A stretch of DNA of 64,000 nucleotides from Flavobacterium agrisoli (GCF_016522065.1 NZ_JAEHFV010000008.1:1-64000), one strand, 5' to 3'; counted from the stretch's first letter, positions 53,035 through 62,476 are shown. Notes: generated from the sequence alone by a model not told the origin. Numbers and translations: made by a program.

Positions 53035-53166
53035 CAAAAGTAGTTAAAAAAGGACGTTATAGAATAGAAAATGGTAATTGTCTTTTTTTTAATTGTAATT
53101 GATTTTGTATGAATTAATTAACTAAATTTAGGAAGCTATTTTATTTGTTTTCAGAAGGTTGAAAAG

Positions 53167-53221
53167 TAATGATAGCGTAATTTAGAATTAACATTAAGAT
53201 AATGTACTCGCTGTACTTTCG
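53167..53221 (+). promoter_or_regulatory. Candidate Pho-box promoter of pstS
   Basis: Heptamers TAATGAT, TAATTTA, TAACATT and TAATGTA at an exact 11-nt period, then 7 nt, then TACTTTCG (-7 element, one mismatch to TAnnTTTG). Same spacing as at the porin promoter: 47 nt from the first heptamer to the -7 element. Confidence 0.7.
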
Positions 53222-53251
53222 CATAAAATTTAAAAATAAACACACACAAAA

Positions 53252-54115
53252 ATGAACAAATCAAAACTACTATTGTTTTTACCACTATTGGCTATTTTAA
53301 GTTGTGGTAAATCAAAATCAGATGAAAAAGATGCTACTCAAAATACAGCTTCTACATCGGTAACGATTAAAGGCAGCGATACCGTATTGCCTTTAGCCCA
53401 AAAAGAAGCCGAAACCTTGATGTTGAGTGATAAAGGTATTAGTGTAACAGTAGTAGGAGGTGGTTCTGGAGTAGGAATTACTGCTTTAATGGACGGTACT
53501 ACTGATATTGCCATGGCTTCGAGAGATTTAAAAACCGAAGAAAAGCTAAAATTTTCCGAATCTAAAAAAGAAGTTGAAAAAGTAACCATCGCTTTTGATG
53601 CGTTAACGGTAATTGTAAATCCAGCCAATAAAGTATCGCAATTAACACGTCAACAATTAGAGGAAATTTTTACCGGAAAAATTACCAATTGGAAAGAAGT
53701 TGGGGGAGCCGATGAAAAAATTGTAGCCTATTCGAGAGAGTCTTCTTCAGGAACTTATGAGTTTTTTAAAGAAGAAGTTATGGAAAACAAAAATTATGCA
53801 ACCAATATTTTGAGTTTACCAGCCACTGGAGCCATTGTGCAAGCTGTTGGGCAAACAAAAGGAGCTATTGGGTATATTGGTTTGGCTTACGAAACCAAAG
53901 AGGTAAAACAATTAGGCGTTTCGTATGATGAAGGGAAAACATTCATCGAGCCTTCTGTTGCCAACGCTAAAAACAAAACCTATCCTATTTCGCGACCTTT
54001 ATTTTACATGTTCGATAAAACCAATGCGAACAAAGTAAAACCAATTGTAGATTATGCGCTTTCAGACGAAGGTCAAAAAATTGTGGGCGAAATTGGTTAT
54101 GTTCCTTTAAAATAA
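53252..54115 (+). CDS. pstS: Phosphate-binding lipoprotein PstS
   Basis: A 287-residue lipoprotein: signal with lipobox AILSCGKSK (Cys 18), then a type II periplasmic-binding fold of the phosphate family: IKGSDTVLPLAQKEAE, GGGSGVGITALMDG, IAMASRDL, SRESSSGTYEFFKEEV (phosphate-binding Ser/Arg region) and TKGAIGYIGLAY. It is the capture component of PstSCAB, anchored to the outer leaflet of the inner membrane in the periplasm. A terminator hairpin follows it, so it can be made in excess over the other pst genes. Confidence 0.94.
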   Translation: MNKSKLLLFLPLLAILSCGKSKSDEKDATQNTASTSVTIKGSDTVLPLAQKEAETLMLSDKGISVTVVGGGSGVGITALMDGTTDIAMASRDLKTEEKLKFSESKKEVEKVTIAFDALTVIVNPANKVSQLTRQQLEEIFTGKITNWKEVGGADEKIVAYSRESSSGTYEFFKEEVMENKNYATNILSLPATGAIVQAVGQTKGAIGYIGLAYETKEVKQLGVSYDEGKTFIEPSVANAKNKTYPISRPLFYMFDKTNANKVKPIVDYALSDEGQKIVGEIGYVPLK

Positions 54116-54127
54116 TCAAACAAAATC

Positions 54128-54155
54128 AAAGGCTGCCTAGAAAACAGCCTTTTTT
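54128..54155 (+). terminator. Hairpin with T-run between pstS and pstC
   Basis: Stem AAAGGCTG / CAGCCTTT (54128-54135 and 54145-54152) followed by TTTT. It probably lowers transcription into pstCAB-phoU relative to pstS. Confidence 0.8.
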
Positions 54156-54239
54156 GTTGAATTACTTGGGCGTTTTCGCACGGAATTGATTTTTTAATGC
54201 TCATTTGCGACAACGTTTCCAGAACTAATATTAGCAATA

Positions 54240-55448
54240 TTGAAAACAAACTTCAAAAGGCTTAAAGAAAAAAGCATCGAATGTATTTTGATGTTAAGTA
54301 GTGCCGCCACCAGTATCATAGTGGTTTTAATCGTTTTTTTTCTTTTCATGGAAGGAGCGGGGGTTTTTACCAAAAAGCCAATTGAAGACGGCTTTCTTTT
54401 GGCTGTTTCGCCATCCAATCCAGTAAAAAAATTAGAGCCATCTCAAATTAAAGATATTTTTGATCAAAAAATAACCAATTGGAAAGAAGTTGGTGGTAAA
54501 GATGAACCCATCGTTTTATTTAGGACTTCCGATATTAGTACCTATTATACGGATGAAGAATTAGGGGAGAATTTCGAATTTTTTCCAGCCAAGATTAATG
54601 AACTAATTAGTAAGCAACCGGGTATAATTGCATTTTTTTCAGACAAATACAAAGCCGAAAATTTTAGTGGACGCGAACTCGAAATTAACAAAATAAAAGT
54701 ATTCGAATTTCTATCAGGCGAAGAATGGTTTCCTACGGCACAACCTATTGCCCAAATGGGGGTGAAACCGCTAATTTATGGGACACTTTGGGTGAGTTTG
54801 GGAGCTATTTTAATTGCACTTCCTATCGGATTAGCTGCGGCTATATTTTTGAGTGAAATCGCTCGCAAAAAAGTTCGTAATTTGGTGAAACCGCTTATTG
54901 AATTGTTAGCAGGAATTCCATCGGTTGTATACGGTTTTTTTGGATTGGTAGTGATTGTTCCTTTAATTCAAAGTACGTTTAATTTACCCGTAGGAGAAAC
55001 GGGCTTGGCGGGTAGCGTGGTCTTGGCTATTATGGCTTTGCCAACGATTATAACCCTTTCGGAAGATGCCATGCGCAATACCCCTCGTGCCATGAAAGAA
55101 GCTAGTTTGGCTTTAGGTGCTAGTCAATGGCAAACGATTTATAAAGTGGTTATACCGCACTCGGCATCCGGAATCACTGCGGGTGCTATTTTGGGAATTG
55201 GGCGTGCTATTGGCGAAACTATGGCGGTGTTAATGGTTACCGGAAATGCTGCCGTTATTCCGCATACACTTTTAGAGCCGGTGCGTACTATTCCAGCCAC
55301 CATTGCGGCCGAATTAGGAGAAGCACCAAACGGAGGATTGCACTACGAAGCCTTATTTGCATTAGGTTGTATTTTATTTATCATCACATTCGGAATTAAT
55401 TTGTTGGTTGAATTGGTTAGTAGCAAACAAAAACACAAAAAGCATTAG
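54240..55448 (+). CDS. pstC: Phosphate ABC transporter permease PstC with extra domain
   Basis: A 402-residue permease, longer than the usual ~300-320. Helix 1 (about 22-40) is followed by about 100 extra periplasmic residues (52-145), then the regular PstC core: KPLIYGTLWVSLGAILIALP, PSVVYGFFGLVVIVPL, the EAA loop EASLALGASQWQTIYKVVIP (about 288-306) and IGRAIGETMAVLMV. The extra segment contains SPSNPVKKLEPSQIKDIF, KITNWKEVGG and KQPGIIAFFSDKY, matching the NPANKVSQLTRQQLEEIF, KITNWKEVGG and TKGAIGYIGLAY parts of the neighbouring PstS. The start is TTG 54240; no ATG is available between it and an in-frame stop at 54195. It is followed at once by pstA (stop TAG, one base, ATG). Confidence 0.9.
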   Translation: MKTNFKRLKEKSIECILMLSSAATSIIVVLIVFFLFMEGAGVFTKKPIEDGFLLAVSPSNPVKKLEPSQIKDIFDQKITNWKEVGGKDEPIVLFRTSDISTYYTDEELGENFEFFPAKINELISKQPGIIAFFSDKYKAENFSGRELEINKIKVFEFLSGEEWFPTAQPIAQMGVKPLIYGTLWVSLGAILIALPIGLAAAIFLSEIARKKVRNLVKPLIELLAGIPSVVYGFFGLVVIVPLIQSTFNLPVGETGLAGSVVLAIMALPTIITLSEDAMRNTPRAMKEASLALGASQWQTIYKVVIPHSASGITAGAILGIGRAIGETMAVLMVTGNAAVIPHTLLEPVRTIPATIAAELGEAPNGGLHYEALFALGCILFIITFGINLLVELVSSKQKHKKH

Positions 55449-55449
55449 T

Positions 55450-56328
55450 ATGAAAAAAGCACAAAATTTGGCCCGAAAAAAAAGTGTAAGTCAAAATATC
55501 GCTTTTACCATTTTTAGCCTAATCAGTTATGCTATTGTGGCTTTATTAGTGGTGATTTTAGCTTTTATCGTTATCAAAGGGATGGGCGTAATTAGTTGGG
55601 AATTTATTACCGAAATGCCTAAAAACGGCATGACCGAAGGAGGTATTTTTCCTGCTATTGTCGGAACCTTGTGTTTGGTTGGTGTGAGTATGGTTTTTGC
55701 ATTTCCGATTGGAATTTTAGCGGCAATTTACATGAACGAATACGTAAAAGATGGTTGGGTAAAACAAATTATCAAGCAAATGACCAATAATTTAGCAGGA
55801 GTTCCCTCTATCGTTTTTGGCCTTTTCGGAATGGCTTTGTTTGTTAATAAATTGGGATTTGGCGATTCGATTCTCGCCGGCGGACTAACCTTAGGATTAT
55901 TAGTGTTGCCCGTAGTAATTCGAACGACAGAAGAGGCTTTAAAAGCCATTGACGATTCGTTCCGACAAGCCAGTACAGGTTTGGGCGCAAGCAAGTGGCA
56001 AACAACCAGTCAAGTGGTTTTTCCTATTGCTTTTCCGAATATCATCACCGGTTTGATTTTGTCTATAGGAAGGGTTTCGGGCGAAACCGCTCCTATTTTA
56101 TTTACTGTAGCAGCGTATTTTTTGCCTAAATTACCAACTTCTATTTTTGATCAAGCTATGGCTTTACCCTACCATTTGTACGTAATTGCTACCAGCGGAA
56201 CCAATATCGAAGCGTCTCGTGCTATGGCGTATGGAACGGCACTTGTTTTAATTGTTATCGTATTAATTTCCAATTTACTGGCCAATGCGCTTCGTAAATA
56301 TTTCGGAAAAAAAGTAAAAATGAACTAG
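55450..56328 (+). CDS. pstA: Phosphate ABC transporter permease PstA
   Basis: A 292-residue permease of normal length with about six helices: [21 protein letters not shown] at the N-terminus, [44 protein letters not shown] and the EAA loop [21 protein letters not shown]. It forms the membrane channel with PstC. The start is ATG 55450; an in-frame TTG (55408) lies inside pstC. The gap to pstC is one base and to pstB one base. Confidence 0.93.
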   Translation: MKKAQNLARKKSVSQNIAFTIFSLISYAIVALLVVILAFIVIKGMGVISWEFITEMPKNGMTEGGIFPAIVGTLCLVGVSMVFAFPIGILAAIYMNEYVKDGWVKQIIKQMTNNLAGVPSIVFGLFGMALFVNKLGFGDSILAGGLTLGLLVLPVVIRTTEEALKAIDDSFRQASTGLGASKWQTTSQVVFPIAFPNIITGLILSIGRVSGETAPILFTVAAYFLPKLPTSIFDQAMALPYHLYVIATSGTNIEASRAMAYGTALVLIVIVLISNLLANALRKYFGKKVKMN

Positions 56329-56329
56329 A

Positions 56330-57082
56330 ATGCACAAAATAGAAACTAAAAACGTTAATTTTTTCTACGGAGAAAATCACGCCTTACACGATATTTCGTT
56401 GGCCATGAAAGCCAATACCATCACAGCCTTAATCGGACCCTCAGGCTGTGGTAAATCGACCTATTTGCGATTGCTTAATCGAATGAATGATTTAATTGAT
56501 GGCACCCGTTTGGAAGGTGAAATTTTGATTGATGGCGAAAATATTTACGATAAAAATACCAATGCCTACGATTTGAGAAAAAATGTAGGGATGGTGTTTC
56601 AAAAACCAAATCCTTTTCCAAAATCTATTTTTGAAAATGTTGCTTACGGATTAAAAGTAAATGGCATTACCGATAAAGCGGTAATCGAAGAACGCGTTCA
56701 TACTTCCATTCAGCAGGTGGCTTTATGGGATGAGGTGAAAGACAAACTGAAAAAATCGGCATTTGAACTTTCGGGAGGACAACAACAACGTTTGTGTATT
56801 GCGCGTGCTTTGGCTGTGCAACCATCGGTATTGTTGATGGACGAACCCACTTCGGCATTAGATCCTATCTCGACTTCTAAAATAGAAGAATTATTATTCG
56901 AATTGAAAAACAAATACACTATAGTAATTGTAACGCACAACATGCAACAAGCTGCCCGTGCGAGTGATAATACCGCCTTTTTTTATATGGGAAGGTTAAT
57001 TGAAATGGATAAAACCAAAACTATTTTCACCAAACCAAATCAAAAACAAACCGAAGATTACATCACCGGCCGATTTGGTTAA
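56330..57082 (+). CDS. pstB: Phosphate ABC transporter ATP-binding protein PstB
   Basis: A 250-residue ABC ATPase: Walker [11 protein letters not shown]-loop [19 protein letters not shown] (typical of PstB), signature [15 protein letters not shown], Walker [13 protein letters not shown] and switch His [14 protein letters not shown]. It powers phosphate import with PstCA. It lies one base after pstA and 37 nt before phoU. Confidence 0.95.
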   Translation: MHKIETKNVNFFYGENHALHDISLAMKANTITALIGPSGCGKSTYLRLLNRMNDLIDGTRLEGEILIDGENIYDKNTNAYDLRKNVGMVFQKPNPFPKSIFENVAYGLKVNGITDKAVIEERVHTSIQQVALWDEVKDKLKKSAFELSGGQQQRLCIARALAVQPSVLLMDEPTSALDPISTSKIEELLFELKNKYTIVIVTHNMQQAARASDNTAFFYMGRLIEMDKTKTIFTKPNQKQTEDYITGRFG

Positions 57083-57119
57083 TAGCAGGTTTTAAAGTTG
57101 AATTTTAAAAATAAACACA

Positions 57120-57806
57120 ATGACAATACCTTTTGAAGTTGAATTAGAAAAATTAAAAAATACGATTATTAAAATTGCCGATTTGGCCGAACAACAAGTA
57201 ACCGAAGCTACGGCTACTTTATTAGCAGAGTCAAAACCCGAAAATAAAGTAATCAAACGAACCGAAGATAAAATCGATAAATTGGATGTAAAAATTGATC
57301 AAATTTGTCAAAAAATCTTCGCTTTAAAACAACCTGTGGCCTCCGATTTGCGCTTTATCATGTCGGCTATGCAAATTAGTAACGAAATAGAACGCATAGG
57401 CGATTTGTCGATGAGTGTGGTGAAAAAGACCAAAAAAATCAATGACAAACACGATTTGATAAAACGTTTCGGAATTGATGAGGTTTGCAAACAAATCGTG
57501 GCCATCAACCAAAAAGCCAACGAATGTTTTATCAGCCGAAACGAAAATACCATTGGTGAAATATTCATCTTAAATAAAAGCATCAAAAATAAAACCAGCG
57601 AAGCCATCCACGAAATCATTGCAGTGATGAAAACCAATTCGAAAACCGTGGTTTCCGGTACCCATTTGATTATTGTATTAAAACATTTGGAGCGCATTTC
57701 GGAACATTGTACCAATATAGCCGAATATGTGTATTTTATGATAAATGCCAAAATAATCAAACACGATAAGTTAGGCGATATTGAAGGTTTAGAAGGAGAA
57801 GAATAA
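57120..57806 (+). CDS. phoU: Phosphate signalling protein PhoU
   Basis: A 228-residue helical protein with two PhoU repeats: FEVELEKLKNTIIKIADLAEQQVTEA, ISNEIERIGDLSMSV (first metal-binding E/D motif ExxRxxD) and LKHLERISEHCTNIAEYVYFMI (second, ExxRxxEH). PhoU links PstSCAB to PhoR and keeps the Pho regulon off when phosphate is plentiful. Its leader (AAATAAACACA before ATG) resembles the leaders of pstS and the receptor gene. A terminator follows. Confidence 0.94.
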   Translation: MTIPFEVELEKLKNTIIKIADLAEQQVTEATATLLAESKPENKVIKRTEDKIDKLDVKIDQICQKIFALKQPVASDLRFIMSAMQISNEIERIGDLSMSVVKKTKKINDKHDLIKRFGIDEVCKQIVAINQKANECFISRNENTIGEIFILNKSIKNKTSEAIHEIIAVMKTNSKTVVSGTHLIIVLKHLERISEHCTNIAEYVYFMINAKIIKHDKLGDIEGLEGEE

Positions 57807-57810
57807 AAGA

Positions 57811-57849
57811 AAAAGCGTTAGGTTCTGATGATGAACGTAACGCTTTTTT
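57811..57849 (+). terminator. Terminator after phoU
   Basis: Perfect stem AAAAGCGTTA / TAACGCTTTT followed by T. End of the pst-phoU operon. Confidence 0.8.
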
Positions 57850-57874
57850 CGATTGGAAGGCAAAGAATTAATAA

Positions 57875-58951
57875 TTAACTAGGCTTTTCAAAAACAGTAA
57901 ATAAAGTTTCCCAATCAATTTGGGAATGCAGTTTGGGTAATCCTTCAAAAGTATCAATTTTGGAAACTTGTTCCATACAAAAATCATCTTGCAAAGCATA
58001 CGGAACGAGTTTTTCTTCTTGTAATTTTTCGGCTAGATACACTTGCTCGTATTGACCAGGAGTAGGGATAAAAAAGGCCTTTTTTTCCAATTTCACTAAA
58101 TCCATTATGGTGGTATAACCCGAACGGCAAACTATTTTATCACTTTCATTAAAAGTTTGTTCAAGTTGTTTGGTGTTCATATAATTGTAAAAAGTAATAT
58201 GATCCACTTGTTCTTTTACTTGGTTTTTTTCGACAATACCTTTTATAAAAACCACTTTTCCGGTGTATTTTAAAAGTTCGGCTTTGAGTTTGTCTTCTAG
58301 CAAACTGCGTTGCGGCTCAGGACCGGATAAAATCACCATTAAATCGTATTGTTTGTCGATTTCCTTCTTTTTCATTCGGCTCAACGGACCGATGTATTTT
58401 AATTTTAAAGAATTGCTTTTTACATGGCCTAAATCGCCTGTTAAATTGGGTTTTCCGGCTAAATCGGGTACCCAGCATTCGTTGTATTTTTTTATAAAAT
58501 GTTGGTGCCATTTACTAGTTAACCAAGTGGTGTTTCCGGTTAAAACATTCAGTTGGTGGGTAATGAAAACCGAAGGAACTTTCGAACTAAAAACACCCAA
58601 ACGATTGTCGGAGATAATGCCTTCAATTCCGTATTTTTTTACCCATTTGTTAATTAACCGTTTCTCATCTAAAACCGCTTCAATCATTTTGGGTGAATTT
58701 TTAATCAATTTCCATTTGAAATTTTTACCATTTTTGGCGTATTCAATTTGATAAGAAGGCAGTGTTAAAGCTTGAATATAAGGGAATTCTTTTTTTAATA
58801 ATTCTAATGCAATTCCGTCTGAGGCAATAATCGGAATGTAATTGTTTTCTTGTAGGGCTTTGATAATCGGAATGCAGCGTGTAGCATGACCAAGCCCCCA
58901 ATTTAAAGGTGCAACTAATATGGTTTTATTTGTAGGACCAATTTGGTTCAT
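57875..58951 (-). CDS. Glycosyltransferase (MurG-like fold)
   Basis: A 358-residue protein of the Glyco_trans_1_3 / GT28-like group: APLNWGLGHATRCIPIIKAL at the N-terminus (acceptor side with GLGHxxR) and CRSGYTTIMDLVKLEKKAFFIPTPGQYEQVYLAEKL at the C-terminus (nucleotide-sugar site). Sugar and acceptor are unknown; it probably acts on a cell-surface glycan. It stands alone, convergent with phoU. Confidence 0.85.
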   Translation of the reverse strand: MNQIGPTNKTILVAPLNWGLGHATRCIPIIKALQENNYIPIIASDGIALELLKKEFPYIQALTLPSYQIEYAKNGKNFKWKLIKNSPKMIEAVLDEKRLINKWVKKYGIEGIISDNRLGVFSSKVPSVFITHQLNVLTGNTTWLTSKWHQHFIKKYNECWVPDLAGKPNLTGDLGHVKSNSLKLKYIGPLSRMKKKEIDKQYDLMVILSGPEPQRSLLEDKLKAELLKYTGKVVFIKGIVEKNQVKEQVDHITFYNYMNTKQLEQTFNESDKIVCRSGYTTIMDLVKLEKKAFFIPTPGQYEQVYLAEKLQEEKLVPYALQDDFCMEQVSKIDTFEGLPKLHSQIDWETLFTVFEKPS

Positions 58952-59053
58952 AGTTTAAAAATTGAATTAAAGGTAATTTAAAGTTACATTTAAACTGTTT
59001 CAAGCATATTTTTTTAAGATTACTAAACGATTAAGATTCACGGTTTTTCTGCC

Positions 59054-62000
59054 CTAAAAATACGCTCGAAGTTGCACACTTCCGGTATGGATGGTGTTGC
59101 TTGTGGCCGCTTTTCGTCCCTGATAATTAACGTTAACGTCTAAAAATTGTGTAATGTTTTTCTGAATCAAACAGCGCCAAACTAAGTTTTGCCCCGCCTG
59201 TAATCCTTCCAACATTTGAAAGCCTACAGCCGATAATTCGTTACCTTTAAATTTGTTTTCGTATAAAGAAAATTCGCCATTGAGTGTTACTTTTTTAGTA
59301 CCAGCATACGAAAAAGAAGTTCCTAATCGGTGTTGTTGTAGGGTTTCGAAAGCACCAATTTGATTGTTTTTTTGGGTGTGTTCGTAAAAGAAATCCAAAC
59401 TGCTGCTTTTAGAAAAAACGTAACTCACTTTAGGCGCCAATTGGTAGCCATTAATGCGGTAATTTTTATCGACAAAATCAGCCGATTCTAACGTGGTAAA
59501 AATGCTTTTGGTGAAAAAACCCAATAGCCACGTTTTTTGCAACAAATGGTTGTATTGCAATTGATGCGAGCTGTTTTTGGTGGCTTGCGACCCAATATTA
59601 AGCAAACTCTTGGTTTGATTTTGTAAATACGTATAGGTTACCGAATGGTTTTGTTTGCCCCGATTATAAAACAAACTATTACGAATGCTGCTGTTTAATC
59701 CCAATGCATTTTCTGCATCTAAATCAAACGGATTCAATTCAAATTTAGAGCCGTCGTTTTTTACTTTTCGTTCCAAAAGCAAGGCGGTTTGGTTGTAAAA
59801 ATGGGATAGTATTTTTTGAAAACCTGTTTTGTTTTGCCATTGCGAAGGGTTGAAAGTGAGTGATTGCGAAAATTTATTTTGATTGGTTTTGATGTAAACC
59901 CGATTGGGTAAAAATACCCGAATATATTGTGCTTGATCCTGAAATGCAGCAACTTCAAACTCCTCTAATTCTTGTGTGCCATTGCCGTTATAATCAATCC
60001 AAGTGTAAACGCCTTGACCAACTGGGACTTCTACATAAGTGAACTCTTGCTGTGGTAATGTTCCTGAGGTGGTTTCGTATAAAGTGGTACTCAACAACAA
60101 TTGATTAAACCAGCGGTCGTTATACAACACACGCGAATTTAAAGAGGAAACCGAAGGCTGATTGGTCTCTTCATAATGCAGCGTTCTGTAATGGGCATAA
60201 ACCGATAAATCACTTTTTGAAGTTTGTAAAATTCGAGATTTGATTTGCCAACTATTCGAACGGTTAACACGTTGTAAAATATTATTTTGTACACTATCGT
60301 TAACGCGATTCAAATAACCTAATTCTACAAAAACTTTCGTGCTGTCACCACGACCGGCAAAGAAACTGTATTCCGAAAAACGTTGGCTTAACGGGGTAAC
60401 GGTTTGTGTAATGTTGTTTTTTTGTTGATTGTCTTCATTCCGGATTTTGGAGCTTATCCAATTTTTATTCCATTGGTACTGAAGTTTACTGTTGTTTCGT
60501 AAAAACTGCGAATTATTAGGTTCTCCTCGACTTTTTAAATAACTTCCTTTTGTGTCAAAATACCAATGTTTGCTTTGAAAATTACCCCAAACCGAATGAC
60601 GATTTCCGTTGTAATAGGTTCCCAAATCCAATTTCTCGAAACTATAATTGAAATGTGCCGATACGGTGGCCGATGGTAGCCAAGCAAATTGCAAACCCGA
60701 ATTTAGTAAACTTTGATTGCCCGAAAGCAAGGTCGAAATGTTCCAGTCACGACTAAACTCAATAGTATACAAGCGTTCAACCGACTGAAAATTTTCTTGA
60801 ACAAATTGGTAATTAGCATACGCATCTAAATTCCATTTTCCGGTAAAAAAACGATGTTTACTGCGAATGTTTCCGGCTAGCCCCGTATTGTTAGCGTCGT
60901 CTAAATTCGAATACAAATTCAAATCGTTATTGCTCACACCCAATTCGAAATTTATATCGGTTTTTTCAGCCGATTGGTATCCGCCAAAAAAAGTCGCCAC
61001 TTGTTTTTTTATGGGTGCAATTAGTTTGATAACTGGCGCATAATTCCCTTGTGAAATGCCATCAATAGGTGCTATATATTCATAAATGCGGTTAACGGTG
61101 GTGTTGCTTTGTAAGACATAATTTCCGAAGCCAGTGCCGACTAAAGAAAATTTCACATTGTAAAGCACTTGTGCCGTATCATCGGAATATTCGAATATTT
61201 CTTGACCGTCTTGAATGGTTTTTTTATATAAAACTGCATTTTCGGTATAAGTTTCTTCGTAAGCCGAAGGGGCTATCATCAAATCTGGATTGTCTCCAGC
61301 TTGGGCTAAAATAGCGGTTTGTTCGAGTGTTAAATTTTGTTGAAGCGGTTGGTTCTTTAAGTCGTTTTCCGAATAAAGGTACGAACCAAAATTCCATTTT
61401 CCAGTAGTGTGTTTGACTCCGTTGTAAGTAACAAATCGGGTGTAATTTTGTTGACTGTATTGGTATTCAACACTAATTCGCATTTCAGAAGTAATGGTAA
61501 ACAAAGAGGTAAACGTGATTTCACCAGCATTGTAATCAATAGTATACTGATTGTTTTCGCCTCGGGTCAGCAGCGTTCCGTTTACATACACTCGCTCCGA
61601 TCCCGAAACTACTAAAACATACAATTCACCATTTTGACCAATTAATTTATAAGGACCTTGATTGCCTTCCTGACCCACAAAATCACTTTTGGCATATTGT
61701 CCTCTAACCAAAGAAGCAGAGGCAAAGGCATTGGTTTTGCTTTTTTCTGTTTCCCAATCAACGTTAAGAGCCAAACCTTGTACTTTTTTTGTAAAGCGTA
61801 AAAACGAACTGCTGTTGTTTTCTAAGAAAATATCGCCCGCTCTAATGGACCAACTATCGGTAAATAATTCCATGAAAATGTTGTCGAATTGATCTAGTTT
61901 TTGCGAATAACCACCGTCTTGAAGCGGAATGTTACTGTCTTGTAAAGAGGTTCTTAAACTAACTTTGTCCGAAATTTTTCCGGTGATTTGAAGGTCTAAG

Positions 62001-62476
62001 TTTGAATTGACAACCGAATTTTGATTATTGCCAATCGTCAATCCACGGCTGATGCTTCCTGAAGTAGTCAATCCATCAAAAGGAGTGAGAATGTTTTTGG
62101 GAGGTTCAATTTCGTATAAAGTTCCCGTTACGGCATCATTGCTAATAATTTGATTGGAATTATAAGTACCGTATTCTTTGGTTAGAAAATCGGGATATAG
62201 CAAATAATAAACAGTAACGGAGTCGGTTTGAGCACGAAGTTTTTCGGTTAAAAATACAGCAGCTTTCGTGAAATCAACTGCGTAAAAATGGGGAGCAATC
62301 GTGTTTTGGTTCGCATCTTTAATTTCGAAATAACTGGCGTTTATACTGGTTTTTTCTAAATAAAGGGTATCTAAAGTGGTGGCAAAGGTACTGCTTTTGT
62401 ATAGCGATTCGTGTTCTTGAGCCGTAAGCCCCAAACAGCGAAACAAAACAACAAATAAGAGTACTTTTTGCAACAT
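59054..62476 (-). CDS. Large outer-membrane beta-barrel protein
   Basis: A 1140-residue protein with a signal peptide (MLQKVLLFVVLFRCLGLTAQ) and a body full of alternating polar/aromatic strands with barrel-type turns, ending IHTGSVQLRAYF. Early parts (about 60-300) hold a Gly/Asn-rich segment (GSISRGLTIGNNQNSVVNS, then KISDKVSLRTSLQDSN) and GSERVYVNGTLLTRGENNQYTIDYNAGEITFT, like a strand-rich domain before the barrel. No TonB box, plug or sorting domain is seen. The frame opens 8 codons earlier at TTG 62500, but the ATG at 62476 gives the good signal peptide. I do not recognise a named family. Confidence 0.72.
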   Translation of the reverse strand: MLQKVLLFVVLFRCLGLTAQEHESLYKSSTFATTLDTLYLEKTSINASYFEIKDANQNTIAPHFYAVDFTKAAVFLTEKLRAQTDSVTVYYLLYPDFLTKEYGTYNSNQIISNDAVTGTLYEIEPPKNILTPFDGLTTSGSISRGLTIGNNQNSVVNSNLDLQITGKISDKVSLRTSLQDSNIPLQDGGYSQKLDQFDNIFMELFTDSWSIRAGDIFLENNSSSFLRFTKKVQGLALNVDWETEKSKTNAFASASLVRGQYAKSDFVGQEGNQGPYKLIGQNGELYVLVVSGSERVYVNGTLLTRGENNQYTIDYNAGEITFTSLFTITSEMRISVEYQYSQQNYTRFVTYNGVKHTTGKWNFGSYLYSENDLKNQPLQQNLTLEQTAILAQAGDNPDLMIAPSAYEETYTENAVLYKKTIQDGQEIFEYSDDTAQVLYNVKFSLVGTGFGNYVLQSNTTVNRIYEYIAPIDGISQGNYAPVIKLIAPIKKQVATFFGGYQSAEKTDINFELGVSNNDLNLYSNLDDANNTGLAGNIRSKHRFFTGKWNLDAYANYQFVQENFQSVERLYTIEFSRDWNISTLLSGNQSLLNSGLQFAWLPSATVSAHFNYSFEKLDLGTYYNGNRHSVWGNFQSKHWYFDTKGSYLKSRGEPNNSQFLRNNSKLQYQWNKNWISSKIRNEDNQQKNNITQTVTPLSQRFSEYSFFAGRGDSTKVFVELGYLNRVNDSVQNNILQRVNRSNSWQIKSRILQTSKSDLSVYAHYRTLHYEETNQPSVSSLNSRVLYNDRWFNQLLLSTTLYETTSGTLPQQEFTYVEVPVGQGVYTWIDYNGNGTQELEEFEVAAFQDQAQYIRVFLPNRVYIKTNQNKFSQSLTFNPSQWQNKTGFQKILSHFYNQTALLLERKVKNDGSKFELNPFDLDAENALGLNSSIRNSLFYNRGKQNHSVTYTYLQNQTKSLLNIGSQATKNSSHQLQYNHLLQKTWLLGFFTKSIFTTLESADFVDKNYRINGYQLAPKVSYVFSKSSSLDFFYEHTQKNNQIGAFETLQQHRLGTSFSYAGTKKVTLNGEFSLYENKFKGNELSAVGFQMLEGLQAGQNLVWRCLIQKNITQFLDVNVNYQGRKAATSNTIHTGSVQLRAYF

